Source: JADJYF01 sp965278995 (GTDB lineage Bacteria > Pseudomonadota > Gammaproteobacteria > Ga0077536). From it: 64,000 nt of DNA. A program made the position numbers and the translations under genes. Positions 51,596 to 59,952 of the stretch are shown piece by piece. How positions within the stretch are numbered: the stretch's first letter is position 1; each line of letters begins with the position of its first letter. The notes beneath the pieces were generated by a model. That model searched no databases, was not told the DNA's origin, and saw only the letters and a list, made by a program, of their open reading frames with translations. The stretch covers positions 4,836,001-4,900,000 of the forward strand of contig OZ257136.1 in the NCBI GenBank assembly GCA_965278995.1. The letters are read 5' to 3'.

Positions 51596-53641
51596 TTACT
51601 CCGTACTCTCTGCCGAACAGAGGCCCAAGAAGTCTGCCGCTGGTATCGGTTTACTGAAGAGAAAGCCCTGAAATTCGCCGCAGCCCTGCGCGTGCAGAAA
51701 CGCCAGCTGCTGTTCGGTTTCTACGCCTTCGGCAATTACCTGTAATCCGAAGTTCTGCGCAAGATCAATAATCGTCTTCACCATGGTCGCGTCGTTCACA
51801 TCGCTGGTCATGTTGATGACGAACTGTCGGTCTATCTTGATTTGAGCAAATGGCAGTTGCTTCAAGTAAGACAAGGACGAGTAGCCCGTCCCGAAGTCGT
51901 CCAGCGACAATCCGATGCCGAGTTCGCGCGTGAGCTCCTGCATTTTCTTGACCACGACGTCCAGGTCTTTCATGACGACACTCTCAGTCAATTCGAGCTT
52001 GAGGCGGCCTGGATCGATTTGATGCTTATCAATTGCGGCCGTTATGTGTCCGACAAATTTTGGATGCATGAATTGCGTCGCGCTGATATTGATAGCCAAC
52101 ACGAGGTGACGTGTTGCCGAATCGTGTGACCACGCATTCAGCTGCTGGCAGGCGGAATCAATGACCCAATAGCCGATGTCCAGTATCAATGAACTGTCTT
52201 CTGCGACTGGAATAAACTCGCCTGGAAAAACCATGCCGCGACGCGGATGAATCCAGCGGATCAGAGCTTCTGCACCGATAATTTTTCTGTCTTTATCAAC
52301 CTGGCATTGGTAGTACAGTTGAAACTGATCTTCAGTCAGTGCCTGGCGCAAATCCGACTCGAGTGCCGCGCGCACTTCGACCGCCTGTTGCATTTGCGGA
52401 TCAAAGAAGCGCACCGTGTCGCGGCCAGCGGCCTTGGCCTGATACATCGCGATATCCGCGCGCTTGAGCAACTCTTCCCCCGGCTCATCGTTGCCGAAGA
52501 AAAGGCATGCTCCGATACTCGCAGACGTGTGCGCGAGATGCTCTTTGAGTTGATAAGGGCGCGACAGGGAAGTACGTAGATTCTCGGCAATATGCGCTGC
52601 TTTACGCGACGCTTCATCAGCATGAACGTCGATGTCTTCGATCAGGATCACGAACTCATCGCCGCCGAGACGAGCGACCGTGTCTTGTGCGCGAACGCCG
52701 GCTTTCAATCGTTTCGCGACTTCGATTAACAGCATGTCCCCATAGTCATGCCCCTGTGAGTCGTTCAGCAACTTGAATTTATCCAAATCCAGATAAAGCA
52801 GCACGCCGAATTTCCTGTTGCGGGCGGATATCGACAAGACACGATTCAAGCGGTCCAGGAACAGGCGCCGATTCGGCAGGCCGGTCAGCGCATCAAAAAA
52901 TGCCAGATTATGAATTTCGTCCTCGGTTTTCTTGCGCTCGGTGATATCCTCAAAGATGGCAACGTACTGGTTGACGTTGCCTTTGTCATTTCTCACCGCA
53001 GTAATGGTCATGTGTTGGGGATAGACGTCGCCATTCTTGCGCTTTCCCCATATCTCTCCGGTCCATGTTCCTATGGCCAGCAGTTGCCGCCACATCTCGG
53101 AAAAGAAATCGCTGCTGTGCTTGCCTGAGCTCATGAAACTCGGGTTACGCCCGACAGCTTCCTGAGAGCGAAAGCCGGTAATCGTTTCGAACGCGCTGTT
53201 GACCCGCAGAATATTTGCGTCGGCGTCGGTCACCATCGCGGCCTCATGGGTTTCGAAAATAGCCGCCGCGGAGCGCATGAGCAACGCGCGTGGCACCACC
53301 CAGTACATGGCGCAGGCCGTCACCACGGAAGCGGCGGCTGTAAGTGCCTTTACCCAACCGTCCAGCCAGTACAGCGGGACCCAGATATTGATTATCGAGA
53401 TAAGGTGGGTGGTGCCGCATGCGAAGATGAACAAACCGAACATGGCGATGAGCCATGGGAACGGAACCTCACGATCTTTTCGCAGGAAATGGACCAGGGT
53501 CAGCGGGATGCTGAAATAGGCAAAAACGATCAGGCAGTCTGAAACAACATGCAGCCAGATGAGCTTGGACCCCCAGCTCAGACAGTAGCCATGGGCGATA
53601 AAATTTCTATTGCCAAAAAGCTCGATAAGTTCCTGCATCAT
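51596..53641 (-). CDS. GGDEF-EAL protein with ethylene-receptor-like membrane sensor and PAS domain
   Basis: 681 residues from ATG 53641 (MMQELIELFGNRNFIAHGYC), preceded by TGGGGG; ATG 53701 would add 20 residues. Residues of about 25-120 hold three transmembrane helices with D35, Y42, C75 and H79, spaced exactly as D25, Y32, C65 and H69 of plant ETR1, including ACGTTHLI and VSDCLIVFAYFSIPL. Next come a PAS/PAC domain (about 135-260), a GGDEF domain with intact LGGDEFV, and an EAL domain starting EALIRWIHPRRG with DDFGTGYSSLSYL. It may make or break c-di-GMP. Sensing ethylene or another copper-bound ligand is inferred from the residues. Confidence 0.88.
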   Translation of the reverse strand: MMQELIELFGNRNFIAHGYCLSWGSKLIWLHVVSDCLIVFAYFSIPLTLVHFLRKDREVPFPWLIAMFGLFIFACGTTHLISIINIWVPLYWLDGWVKALTAAASVVTACAMYWVVPRALLMRSAAAIFETHEAAMVTDADANILRVNSAFETITGFRSQEAVGRNPSFMSSGKHSSDFFSEMWRQLLAIGTWTGEIWGKRKNGDVYPQHMTITAVRNDKGNVNQYVAIFEDITERKKTEDEIHNLAFFDALTGLPNRRLFLDRLNRVLSISARNRKFGVLLYLDLDKFKLLNDSQGHDYGDMLLIEVAKRLKAGVRAQDTVARLGGDEFVILIEDIDVHADEASRKAAHIAENLRTSLSRPYQLKEHLAHTSASIGACLFFGNDEPGEELLKRADIAMYQAKAAGRDTVRFFDPQMQQAVEVRAALESDLRQALTEDQFQLYYQCQVDKDRKIIGAEALIRWIHPRRGMVFPGEFIPVAEDSSLILDIGYWVIDSACQQLNAWSHDSATRHLVLAINISATQFMHPKFVGHITAAIDKHQIDPGRLKLELTESVVMKDLDVVVKKMQELTRELGIGLSLDDFGTGYSSLSYLKQLPFAQIKIDRQFVINMTSDVNDATMVKTIIDLAQNFGLQVIAEGVETEQQLAFLHAQGCGEFQGFLFSKPIPAADFLGLCSAESTE

Positions 53642-53757
53642 GCCCCCATAACTACCAATTGTGTGCCATGCGCTGTCAGGTCCCTGATAGCGGCTGGCCA
53701 TAGTGCGCGGCACTGCGCAGGAAGCCGGTGAGTCTGACCCGCGGGTTCGGCGTTGAT

Positions 53758-55338
53758 CTAGCGCCTCTCGGTCGGTTCCATCAGCAGGTGGCGCATCACC
53801 GGCAGTTCGGGCCCGACATGGAATTCGTTCTTGCGATCGCGCAGCGCCATGTCCTCGGCAGTCAAGCGCTCGATCTGGCGCAGACGGTGCAGCCAGGAAT
53901 CGACCAGGAAATGCTCGACGTACCGGGCCGGATCGGAAACGTCGCGGTATAAGCCCCAGTCGACCGCACCGTGGCGCAGTCGCCAACGCCGGCTGTCGGC
54001 CATCACTGCGGCAAAGTCCTCTGTGCGCGCCGGATCGATCTGGAATTCGATGGTGACGAGTATCGGGCCCTGATCGTCCTCGATGGTCGCGCTTGCGGCG
54101 AATTCCGGCGTCACCTGCACCGGCGTCAGGTCGGTCTGCGGAAGGCCGCCGAGCCGATAGCGGCGGCGCAGCAGTGCGAATGCGACCAACGAGGCGAACG
54201 CGGCGACCTCCATCGCGCGCTCGATCGAGGCCAACGTGGCGACTTGACCCCAGGCGAAACTGCCGGCCGTAGCGCCGATCATGCCACCGGCGAGGAATAC
54301 AGCAGTTCCCCGTGCGCGCACCCAGTCCGGAAGTGCCATCTGCGCGGTCACATTGAGCACGATGAACGTCGCGGTCCACGCGAAGCCACCGGCGAAAATT
54401 GCGGGTGCCGCGAACCAGGGCTGGGTCGCCTGCGAGAGTGCGGATGTGCCAGCAGCCTGGGTGATGGCAAAAACGACGAGCAGCTGGTCGCGATTGAAGT
54501 AACCCCTCAGGGTGGGCAGCGCCAGGACGCTGGCAATCGCGCCGAGTCCGAGCGACGACAGCAACAGCGTGTATGTGCCGGCATCGCCGCCGAGCTGGTC
54601 GCGTGCGACCAGCGGGAGCAGGGCCTGCATCACCACGCCAAAGAAGGTGAAGATGCAGATGTGGGCCAGGGCTGCGACCATGGCCGGCGTCTGTCGCGTA
54701 AATTGCAGGCCAAGGCGCATCGCAGCCACGAAGCGCTCGTTGGGCAGGGTACTGGTGCGCTGCTGGGTCGCGCCTCGCGCGAACGCCACGGTCACCGTCA
54801 CCGATATCAGCGCGCTGATCAGAAACACCCACGGGCTGCCGAGCCATGCCAACAACAAACCCGCGAGCACCGGGCCAATCACGCGCGCGCCATTGAACGA
54901 CACACCGTGCAGCGCCAGCGCATTCGGCAGATCAGCGCGCGGTACCAGACCCGGTGTCATGGCCGAAATCACCGGCAACCGGATTGCGCTACCGATGCCG
55001 TGAGCGAACGTCAGCGCGAGCAGCAGCTCGGCGGTCATTTTGCCGTAGAGCGAAACCGCGAACAGCGCGAGCAATACCACGGTCACCCACACCTGGGTCA
55101 CGACCAGTACCGTGCGCCGCTCGAACAGGTCGGCCAACGCGCCTGCGGGCAGTGCCATCAGCAACAAAGGCAGCGTAATCGCGCTCGACACCAGCGCCAC
55201 CATCAGCGGCGATGATGAGAGCGACGTCATCAGCCAGGCGGCCGTGCTGTCGCTGATCCACGACGCAGTCAGTGCCGTGAACGAGGCGAGCCACAACAAG
55301 CGGAAACTGCGGTGCCGCAACGGCTCCCACGCAGTCAT
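53758..55338 (-). CDS. MFS transporter (MFS_3/EntS type) fused to a C-terminal ABM-like domain
   Basis: 526 residues. Residues 1-400 are a twelve-helix MFS carrier of the MFS_3 group (RHRSFRLLWLASFTALTASW, MALPAGALADLFERRTVLVV). Residues of about 415-526 are soluble: ILVTIEFQIDPARTEDFAAV, RHGAVDWGLYRDVSDPARYV and FLVDSWLHRLRQIERLTAED, a dimeric alpha-beta-barrel domain like ABM/EthD proteins. The same fusion is known in other bacterial MFS_3 proteins. Its 3' end is 116 bases from the start of the GGDEF-EAL gene, same direction. The exported compound is not known. Confidence 0.85.
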   Translation of the reverse strand: MTAWEPLRHRSFRLLWLASFTALTASWISDSTAAWLMTSLSSSPLMVALVSSAITLPLLLMALPAGALADLFERRTVLVVTQVWVTVVLLALFAVSLYGKMTAELLLALTFAHGIGSAIRLPVISAMTPGLVPRADLPNALALHGVSFNGARVIGPVLAGLLLAWLGSPWVFLISALISVTVTVAFARGATQQRTSTLPNERFVAAMRLGLQFTRQTPAMVAALAHICIFTFFGVVMQALLPLVARDQLGGDAGTYTLLLSSLGLGAIASVLALPTLRGYFNRDQLLVVFAITQAAGTSALSQATQPWFAAPAIFAGGFAWTATFIVLNVTAQMALPDWVRARGTAVFLAGGMIGATAGSFAWGQVATLASIERAMEVAAFASLVAFALLRRRYRLGGLPQTDLTPVQVTPEFAASATIEDDQGPILVTIEFQIDPARTEDFAAVMADSRRWRLRHGAVDWGLYRDVSDPARYVEHFLVDSWLHRLRQIERLTAEDMALRDRKNEFHVGPELPVMRHLLMEPTERR

Positions 55339-55587
55339 GTACGAAGCCCTCGACTCAATCGTGCGTGCACGTTATGTGCAGTCATGTGAACCCTGTCGCG
55401 CCTCTGCCTGGTATGCCTTCAGGCGCATGCGATTCCTGAGCTCTTCATCGCTCGACCGGCCTCCTTGCTTATGGGCAGCATGCAGGCAGTATAGCGCTGT
55501 CACCCGAGGCTTCCATTCCAACGCGCACCCCGGCGTCGCTGCTATCATTTGCGACGGCAGAGTGCCGTAACAGGAGCACGCACGCGC

Positions 55588-56094
55588 ATGGGTCTCGACA
55601 CCATGGATCTCGGCTGGCCCGCGGCCGGCATCTGCATCGCGTACGCGACGGTCGGCCGCGACTGGCTGGACTATAACGACCACATGAACGTGGCTTACTA
55701 CCTCAAGGCTTTTGACGAGGCCAGCGAACAGCTGACCTGTGTAATGGGCATGGGCGCGGCATACACCCGCGCCACTGGCCTTTCATGGGTTGCGCTCGAA
55801 TCCCACATAGGGTTTCAGCAGGAAGCGCGCCTCGGCGAGCGACTGCGTATCGAGACCCGGGTCATTGGTGTTGCCGGGCGCAAGATGCACCTTGCCCAGG
55901 AAATGTATCGCGACGACGCACTGCTCGCGACACACGAGCAGCTCGGGTTGCATTTCGACACGGGAACGCGGCGGGCCAGCGATTTTCCCGAGACCGTTCG
56001 CGAGGCGCTGTGTCGGCTCCGCGATCAGCAGTCAGCACTGCCGCCACCGCGCTGGCTGGGCCGCGCAATAGGGCTGGATTTAGCGCGGCCCTGA
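55588..56094 (+). CDS. acyl-CoA thioesterase-like (hotdog fold) protein
   Basis: 168 residues from ATG 55588, with CAGGAGC upstream. The hotdog signature is VGRDWLDYNDHMNVAYYLKA with the catalytic-type aspartate and HMN, then LSWVALESHIGFQQEARLGE and IETRVIGVAGRKMHLAQEMY. It resembles 4-hydroxybenzoyl-CoA-type or the thioesterase domain attached to carnitine dehydrogenases. It hydrolyses a CoA thioester; the chain is not determinable. It faces the D-aminoacylase gene tail to tail. Confidence 0.85.
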   Translation: MGLDTMDLGWPAAGICIAYATVGRDWLDYNDHMNVAYYLKAFDEASEQLTCVMGMGAAYTRATGLSWVALESHIGFQQEARLGERLRIETRVIGVAGRKMHLAQEMYRDDALLATHEQLGLHFDTGTRRASDFPETVREALCRLRDQQSALPPPRWLGRAIGLDLARP

Positions 56095-56105
56095 ACGCAC
56101 CGCGT

Positions 56106-57836
56106 TCAGGCCGCGGCCGATTGGCGGCGCTGCCGCGGCGCGACGCCGTGACGTAACAGCTGACCGGGATAGACGTTCGTCTGCGTATCGTTTTCGATCG
56201 TCACGACGCCGTTGATCAGGATGTATCGATATCCCTTGGCACGCTGCACGCGCCGCCACTCGCCGCCCGGCAGATCGTGTGCGACTTCAGACGGCAGGAT
56301 CTCGAGGTTCTCGTAGTCATAGACGACGATGTCGGCAGGCGCGCCAACTTTGAGCGTGCCGCGATCGTCGCATCCGGCGAGCTGCGCGGGCAGGGCGGAA
56401 AGACGCCAGTGCGCCTCTTCGAGACTCAGCATGCCGTGCTCGCGAACGATCTTGATCAGTGTCTCTGTCGGATAACGTCCCGCGGTCAGGAACTTGGTGT
56501 GTGCACCGCCGTCGGAGACGCCGAACAGAATGTAAGGGTTGTCGACGATCTCCTTCAGCAGATCGAGTCGCGTATTGGGCGGCATCGAGAAGAACTCGGT
56601 TTCCAGATTGTCGGCAACGACGATATCGAGCATCGCGTCGACGGGATGCTTGCCGGTTACTTCGGCAATGTGACCGATCGTGTAATCCAGCCACTGTCGG
56701 GTAGCCTCGGTCTTAGGTCCGGTGACCGCGATCGCTTCGAATGCGCCAAGCACGAATCCGGGCACTTTTGCCCGCAGCCCGGGCCGTCGCGCCGGATCGC
56801 CAAGCTTGGCCAGGCGTTCCTCGCGCGTGCCGACAGTGGCTTCGCGCCAGGCCGGACATTCGTCGAACAGATTCCAGTCCTCGAACGTGAACGAGTAGCC
56901 CGCATCGGTCGTGAGTCCCTGTCCATAGACGCGAATCCCCTGCGCGCGGCAACGCTCCAGCCATTCGATCACTTTACGGTGGATGTGCGGCGCACTGTCC
57001 TGCGCCTGCACGACATTGAACACCAGCGGGCGACCACTGACTTCGGCGAGTTCTGCCAGATGTGCCTGGTCGGCTTTCGGATTCCCTGAAAACATCGTTG
57101 TCTGCATGTGGCCCGCGTTACGGCGCCGCAGAACGCGCGCGAACTCGAGCGCGGTCTCGTCATGCATCATGTCGGTTGGCATCGCCGTGCCGTCGAAATC
57201 GAGCTGGGCGCCTGCCGGCCCCGACGGCGGCATACGCTGTGCAGACCAGCCGCAGCCACCTGCATCGAGCGCTTCATCAAGGATGCGGCACATCTCCTTG
57301 TGCTCGGCAGGCGTCGGCATGCGGCCCGATTTCGAGTCTTCCAGACCCATCACGGTGACGAGTATGGGGCCGATAGGAACGTAGGGCACGATATTCATCG
57401 CTTTCGGCGTGCGTTCGACGCTGTCGAGGTATTCGGGGAACGTTTCCCAGTCCCACGGCAGGCCCGCTTTCATCGACGCGAGCGGTATGGCCTCGACCCG
57501 GGTCATCGTCAGCATGGCCCGTTCGCGTGCAGCAGGCGCAACTGGCGCAAAGCCGAAGCCGCAGTTGCCGATCACGACGGTCGTGATGCCATGCCAGCTC
57601 GAAATCGAACAGTAGGGATCCCAGAACACCTGTGCATCATAGTGGGTGTGGAGATCGACGAAGCCGGGGGCCACGATAAGGTGCCGGGCGTCGAGAACCT
57701 GTTTTGCGCGACTGACATCAATGTGCCCAATCTCCGCAATCAGGCCGTTTTTGATAGCGATATCCGCGCGATAGCGCGGCGTGCGTGTCCCGTCGACGAC
57801 CATGCCGCCTTGAATCAGCGTGTCGAACTCCGCCAT
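56106..57836 (-). CDS. N-acyl-D-amino-acid deacylase family amidohydrolase
   Basis: 576 residues from ATG 57836 with AAGGGGAA upstream. The D-aminoacylase type amidohydrolase 3 layout is visible: LIQGGMVVDGTRTPRYRADI, APGFVDLHTHYDAQVFWDPY (HxH and D), VVIGNCGFGFAPVAP with the zinc cysteine, and a late FGVSDGGAHTKFL with the active-site aspartate. It removes N-acyl groups from D-amino acids or cleaves a related amide. It is divergent from the hydantoinase genes, suggesting they act together on cyclic amides. Confidence 0.9.
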   Translation of the reverse strand: MAEFDTLIQGGMVVDGTRTPRYRADIAIKNGLIAEIGHIDVSRAKQVLDARHLIVAPGFVDLHTHYDAQVFWDPYCSISSWHGITTVVIGNCGFGFAPVAPAARERAMLTMTRVEAIPLASMKAGLPWDWETFPEYLDSVERTPKAMNIVPYVPIGPILVTVMGLEDSKSGRMPTPAEHKEMCRILDEALDAGGCGWSAQRMPPSGPAGAQLDFDGTAMPTDMMHDETALEFARVLRRRNAGHMQTTMFSGNPKADQAHLAELAEVSGRPLVFNVVQAQDSAPHIHRKVIEWLERCRAQGIRVYGQGLTTDAGYSFTFEDWNLFDECPAWREATVGTREERLAKLGDPARRPGLRAKVPGFVLGAFEAIAVTGPKTEATRQWLDYTIGHIAEVTGKHPVDAMLDIVVADNLETEFFSMPPNTRLDLLKEIVDNPYILFGVSDGGAHTKFLTAGRYPTETLIKIVREHGMLSLEEAHWRLSALPAQLAGCDDRGTLKVGAPADIVVYDYENLEILPSEVAHDLPGGEWRRVQRAKGYRYILINGVVTIENDTQTNVYPGQLLRHGVAPRQRRQSAAA

Positions 57837-57918
57837 GTCGTTCCCCTTGATCTGCGGTGATTGAATCGACCATATTGCATACCCCGTTGTGGGTCAATTC
57901 CTCCGAGGATACGCGCGC

Positions 57919-59943
57919 ATGATGGCAGTCGATGTTGGCGGCACTTTTACGGATGTCGTCGCGGTCAAAAATGGTCGGATACTGACGGCGAAAGTCTCGA
58001 CCAACGTCACGCAGGTCGAGCAGAGTGTCATCGAAGGCGCGGCCGAACTCGGCGCCGAGGATGCGCTGGTCTTCAATCACGCAAGTACGCACGGGTTGAA
58101 CGCGATCATTACGCGCTCGCTGCCCAAGATTGGCTTCCTCACGACCGCCGGGCATCGCGATATCCTCGACATCGGGCGCACCTGGCGCCCGACGGAGGCG
58201 TTGACCGATCCGAGCTGGCGCCGTTCTTTCGGTGATGCGGCGCGCCCGCTGGTGCAGCGCTATCTGCGCCGCGGCATCGTCGAGCGCATGAAAGCGGACG
58301 GCAGCGTATTCACCGCGCTCGATGAACAGCAGGCGCGTATCGAGCTGCAGCTGCTGAAACGCTGCAAGGTCGAAGGCGTCGCCATCTGCCTGCTGCATGC
58401 CTATACCAATGGCGCGCACGAATTGCGATTGCGCGAACTCGTTTATGAGGAGCTCGGCGATGTGCCCTGCTCGGTATCAAGCGAGATCTCGCCGTTGGCC
58501 AAGGAATACGCGCGCGCATCGACGACGCTGATCGATGTGTTCATGAAAATCATCTACGAGGCGTACACGCAGCGGCTCGATTCGGGTTTGCGGAGTATCG
58601 GCTTTTCGGGGCAACTGAATTTTGCCGACTGCACGGCGAACCTGATCCCGGCAAAGGATGCGATGGAAGCACCGTTTCGTGTTGTGTTCGCTGGACCTGC
58701 CGCCGGCACGGTCGGGAGTGCGCACTTCGGCGCCGTCATCGACGAGCCGAACCTGCTCTGCGCCGACGTCGGTGGCACTTCCTGTGACATCAGTCTGGTG
58801 ACCAACGGCCAGCCGTTCGTCAACACGACGTTCGAACTCGAACACGATCTCATCGTCAACGCGCTCTCGAACGATATCTCGAGCATCGGCGCCGGCGGCG
58901 GCAGCATCGTCGCGATCACACCGAATGGCGACATCAAGGTCGGCCCCGAGAGCGCCGGCGCGATGCCGGGCCCGGCCTGCTATGGTCGCGGCGGTGAGCA
59001 GCCGACGATGACCGATATCTGCCTGCTGGCGGGCATACTCGATCCGGACGGCTTTGCCGGCGGCAAAATGAAACTGGATGTCCGGCTCTCGCGTAAAGTT
59101 TTCGAGAACCTCCATACCCCGTTACCGTTCGAAAGCCGGGTGCGCTATGCGTACGACATCGGGCTCAACAATATTGCCGAAGGCATCTTCAATATTGCCA
59201 TCAAGCAGGGTATCGACCCGCGCGACTATTCGCTGATGGCGTTTGGCGCTGCAGGTCCACTGGTCTTGCCGGCGCTGGCGGATCTGGTGCACGTGAAAAG
59301 TGTCATCGTGCCACCACATCCGGGTTTATTTTCGGCACTCGGGTTGCTGAGCGCCGACCAGGTCTATGCGCTGAGCCAGAGCGCTTACAAAGTGTTGACG
59401 CCGGCCAGTGCGCCTGCAATCGCCCGCATCTACGAACAGATGGAAACAAGACTTCGCGCCCGTCTTGGCCAGTATCCCGATATCGAGATCCTGCGCGCAT
59501 TCGACGGCCAGCTGGTCGGGCAAACGTGGGAGACGCCATTCGTGCCAGTGCCGTCGGGGGCGATTACGGCCGATACGATCACGCAGATGATCGCGAATTT
59601 CCACGACGCTTACGCCGCGCGCAACGGAAATCGATTCGAATCGATTCCGGTGCAGGGTGTGACGTATCGGCTGCGCGCGGTCGTCAAGACCGAGAAGGTC
59701 AGCTACCCTGAATTGCCTGCCCGTGACGGTGCGCCTCTGCGCCCGATAGGTACGAGCGTATTGCGCTTCGTCGCGGACGCCGAGGAACTCGCGCAGATTT
59801 ACCGCCGCGAAGACCTGCGCGCCGGCGACGAAATCAGAGGGCCGGCCATCGTGCGCGAGGCGCTGTCGACAACCTACATCACGCAGAAGCAGGCAGGCCG
59901 GGTCGGCCGGTATGGCGAAATCCACGTGCAAAGGAACGTTTGA
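57919..59943 (+). CDS. hyuA: hydantoinase/oxoprolinase subunit A (HyuA family)
   Basis: 674 residues from ATG 57919 (MMAVDVGGTFTDVVAVKNGR), preceded by GAGGA; a GTG 30 bases upstream is an alternative. The ASKHA ATPase signature is seen in AVDVGGTFTDVV and ADVGGTSCDISLV. Family phrases include FNHASTHGLNAIITRSLPKI and IGAGGGSIVAITPNGDIKVG. With subunit B it uses ATP to open cyclic amides (hydantoins, 5-oxoproline or relatives such as caprolactam). Subunit B follows 9 bases later. Confidence 0.93.
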   Translation: MMAVDVGGTFTDVVAVKNGRILTAKVSTNVTQVEQSVIEGAAELGAEDALVFNHASTHGLNAIITRSLPKIGFLTTAGHRDILDIGRTWRPTEALTDPSWRRSFGDAARPLVQRYLRRGIVERMKADGSVFTALDEQQARIELQLLKRCKVEGVAICLLHAYTNGAHELRLRELVYEELGDVPCSVSSEISPLAKEYARASTTLIDVFMKIIYEAYTQRLDSGLRSIGFSGQLNFADCTANLIPAKDAMEAPFRVVFAGPAAGTVGSAHFGAVIDEPNLLCADVGGTSCDISLVTNGQPFVNTTFELEHDLIVNALSNDISSIGAGGGSIVAITPNGDIKVGPESAGAMPGPACYGRGGEQPTMTDICLLAGILDPDGFAGGKMKLDVRLSRKVFENLHTPLPFESRVRYAYDIGLNNIAEGIFNIAIKQGIDPRDYSLMAFGAAGPLVLPALADLVHVKSVIVPPHPGLFSALGLLSADQVYALSQSAYKVLTPASAPAIARIYEQMETRLRARLGQYPDIEILRAFDGQLVGQTWETPFVPVPSGAITADTITQMIANFHDAYAARNGNRFESIPVQGVTYRLRAVVKTEKVSYPELPARDGAPLRPIGTSVLRFVADAEELAQIYRREDLRAGDEIRGPAIVREALSTTYITQKQAGRVGRYGEIHVQRNV

Positions 59944-59952
59944 GGAAAACCG

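Noticed and set aside
53642..54847. N-terminal extension of the GGDEF-EAL frame (up to 400 codons)
   Set aside because: It is antisense-type low-complexity sequence from inside the MFS gene in another frame; family similarity begins after 53641-53701.
53971..55215. 414-codon frame antisense to the MFS_3 gene
   Set aside because: Arginine-, glutamine- and histidine-rich composition typical of antisense reading; no motif.
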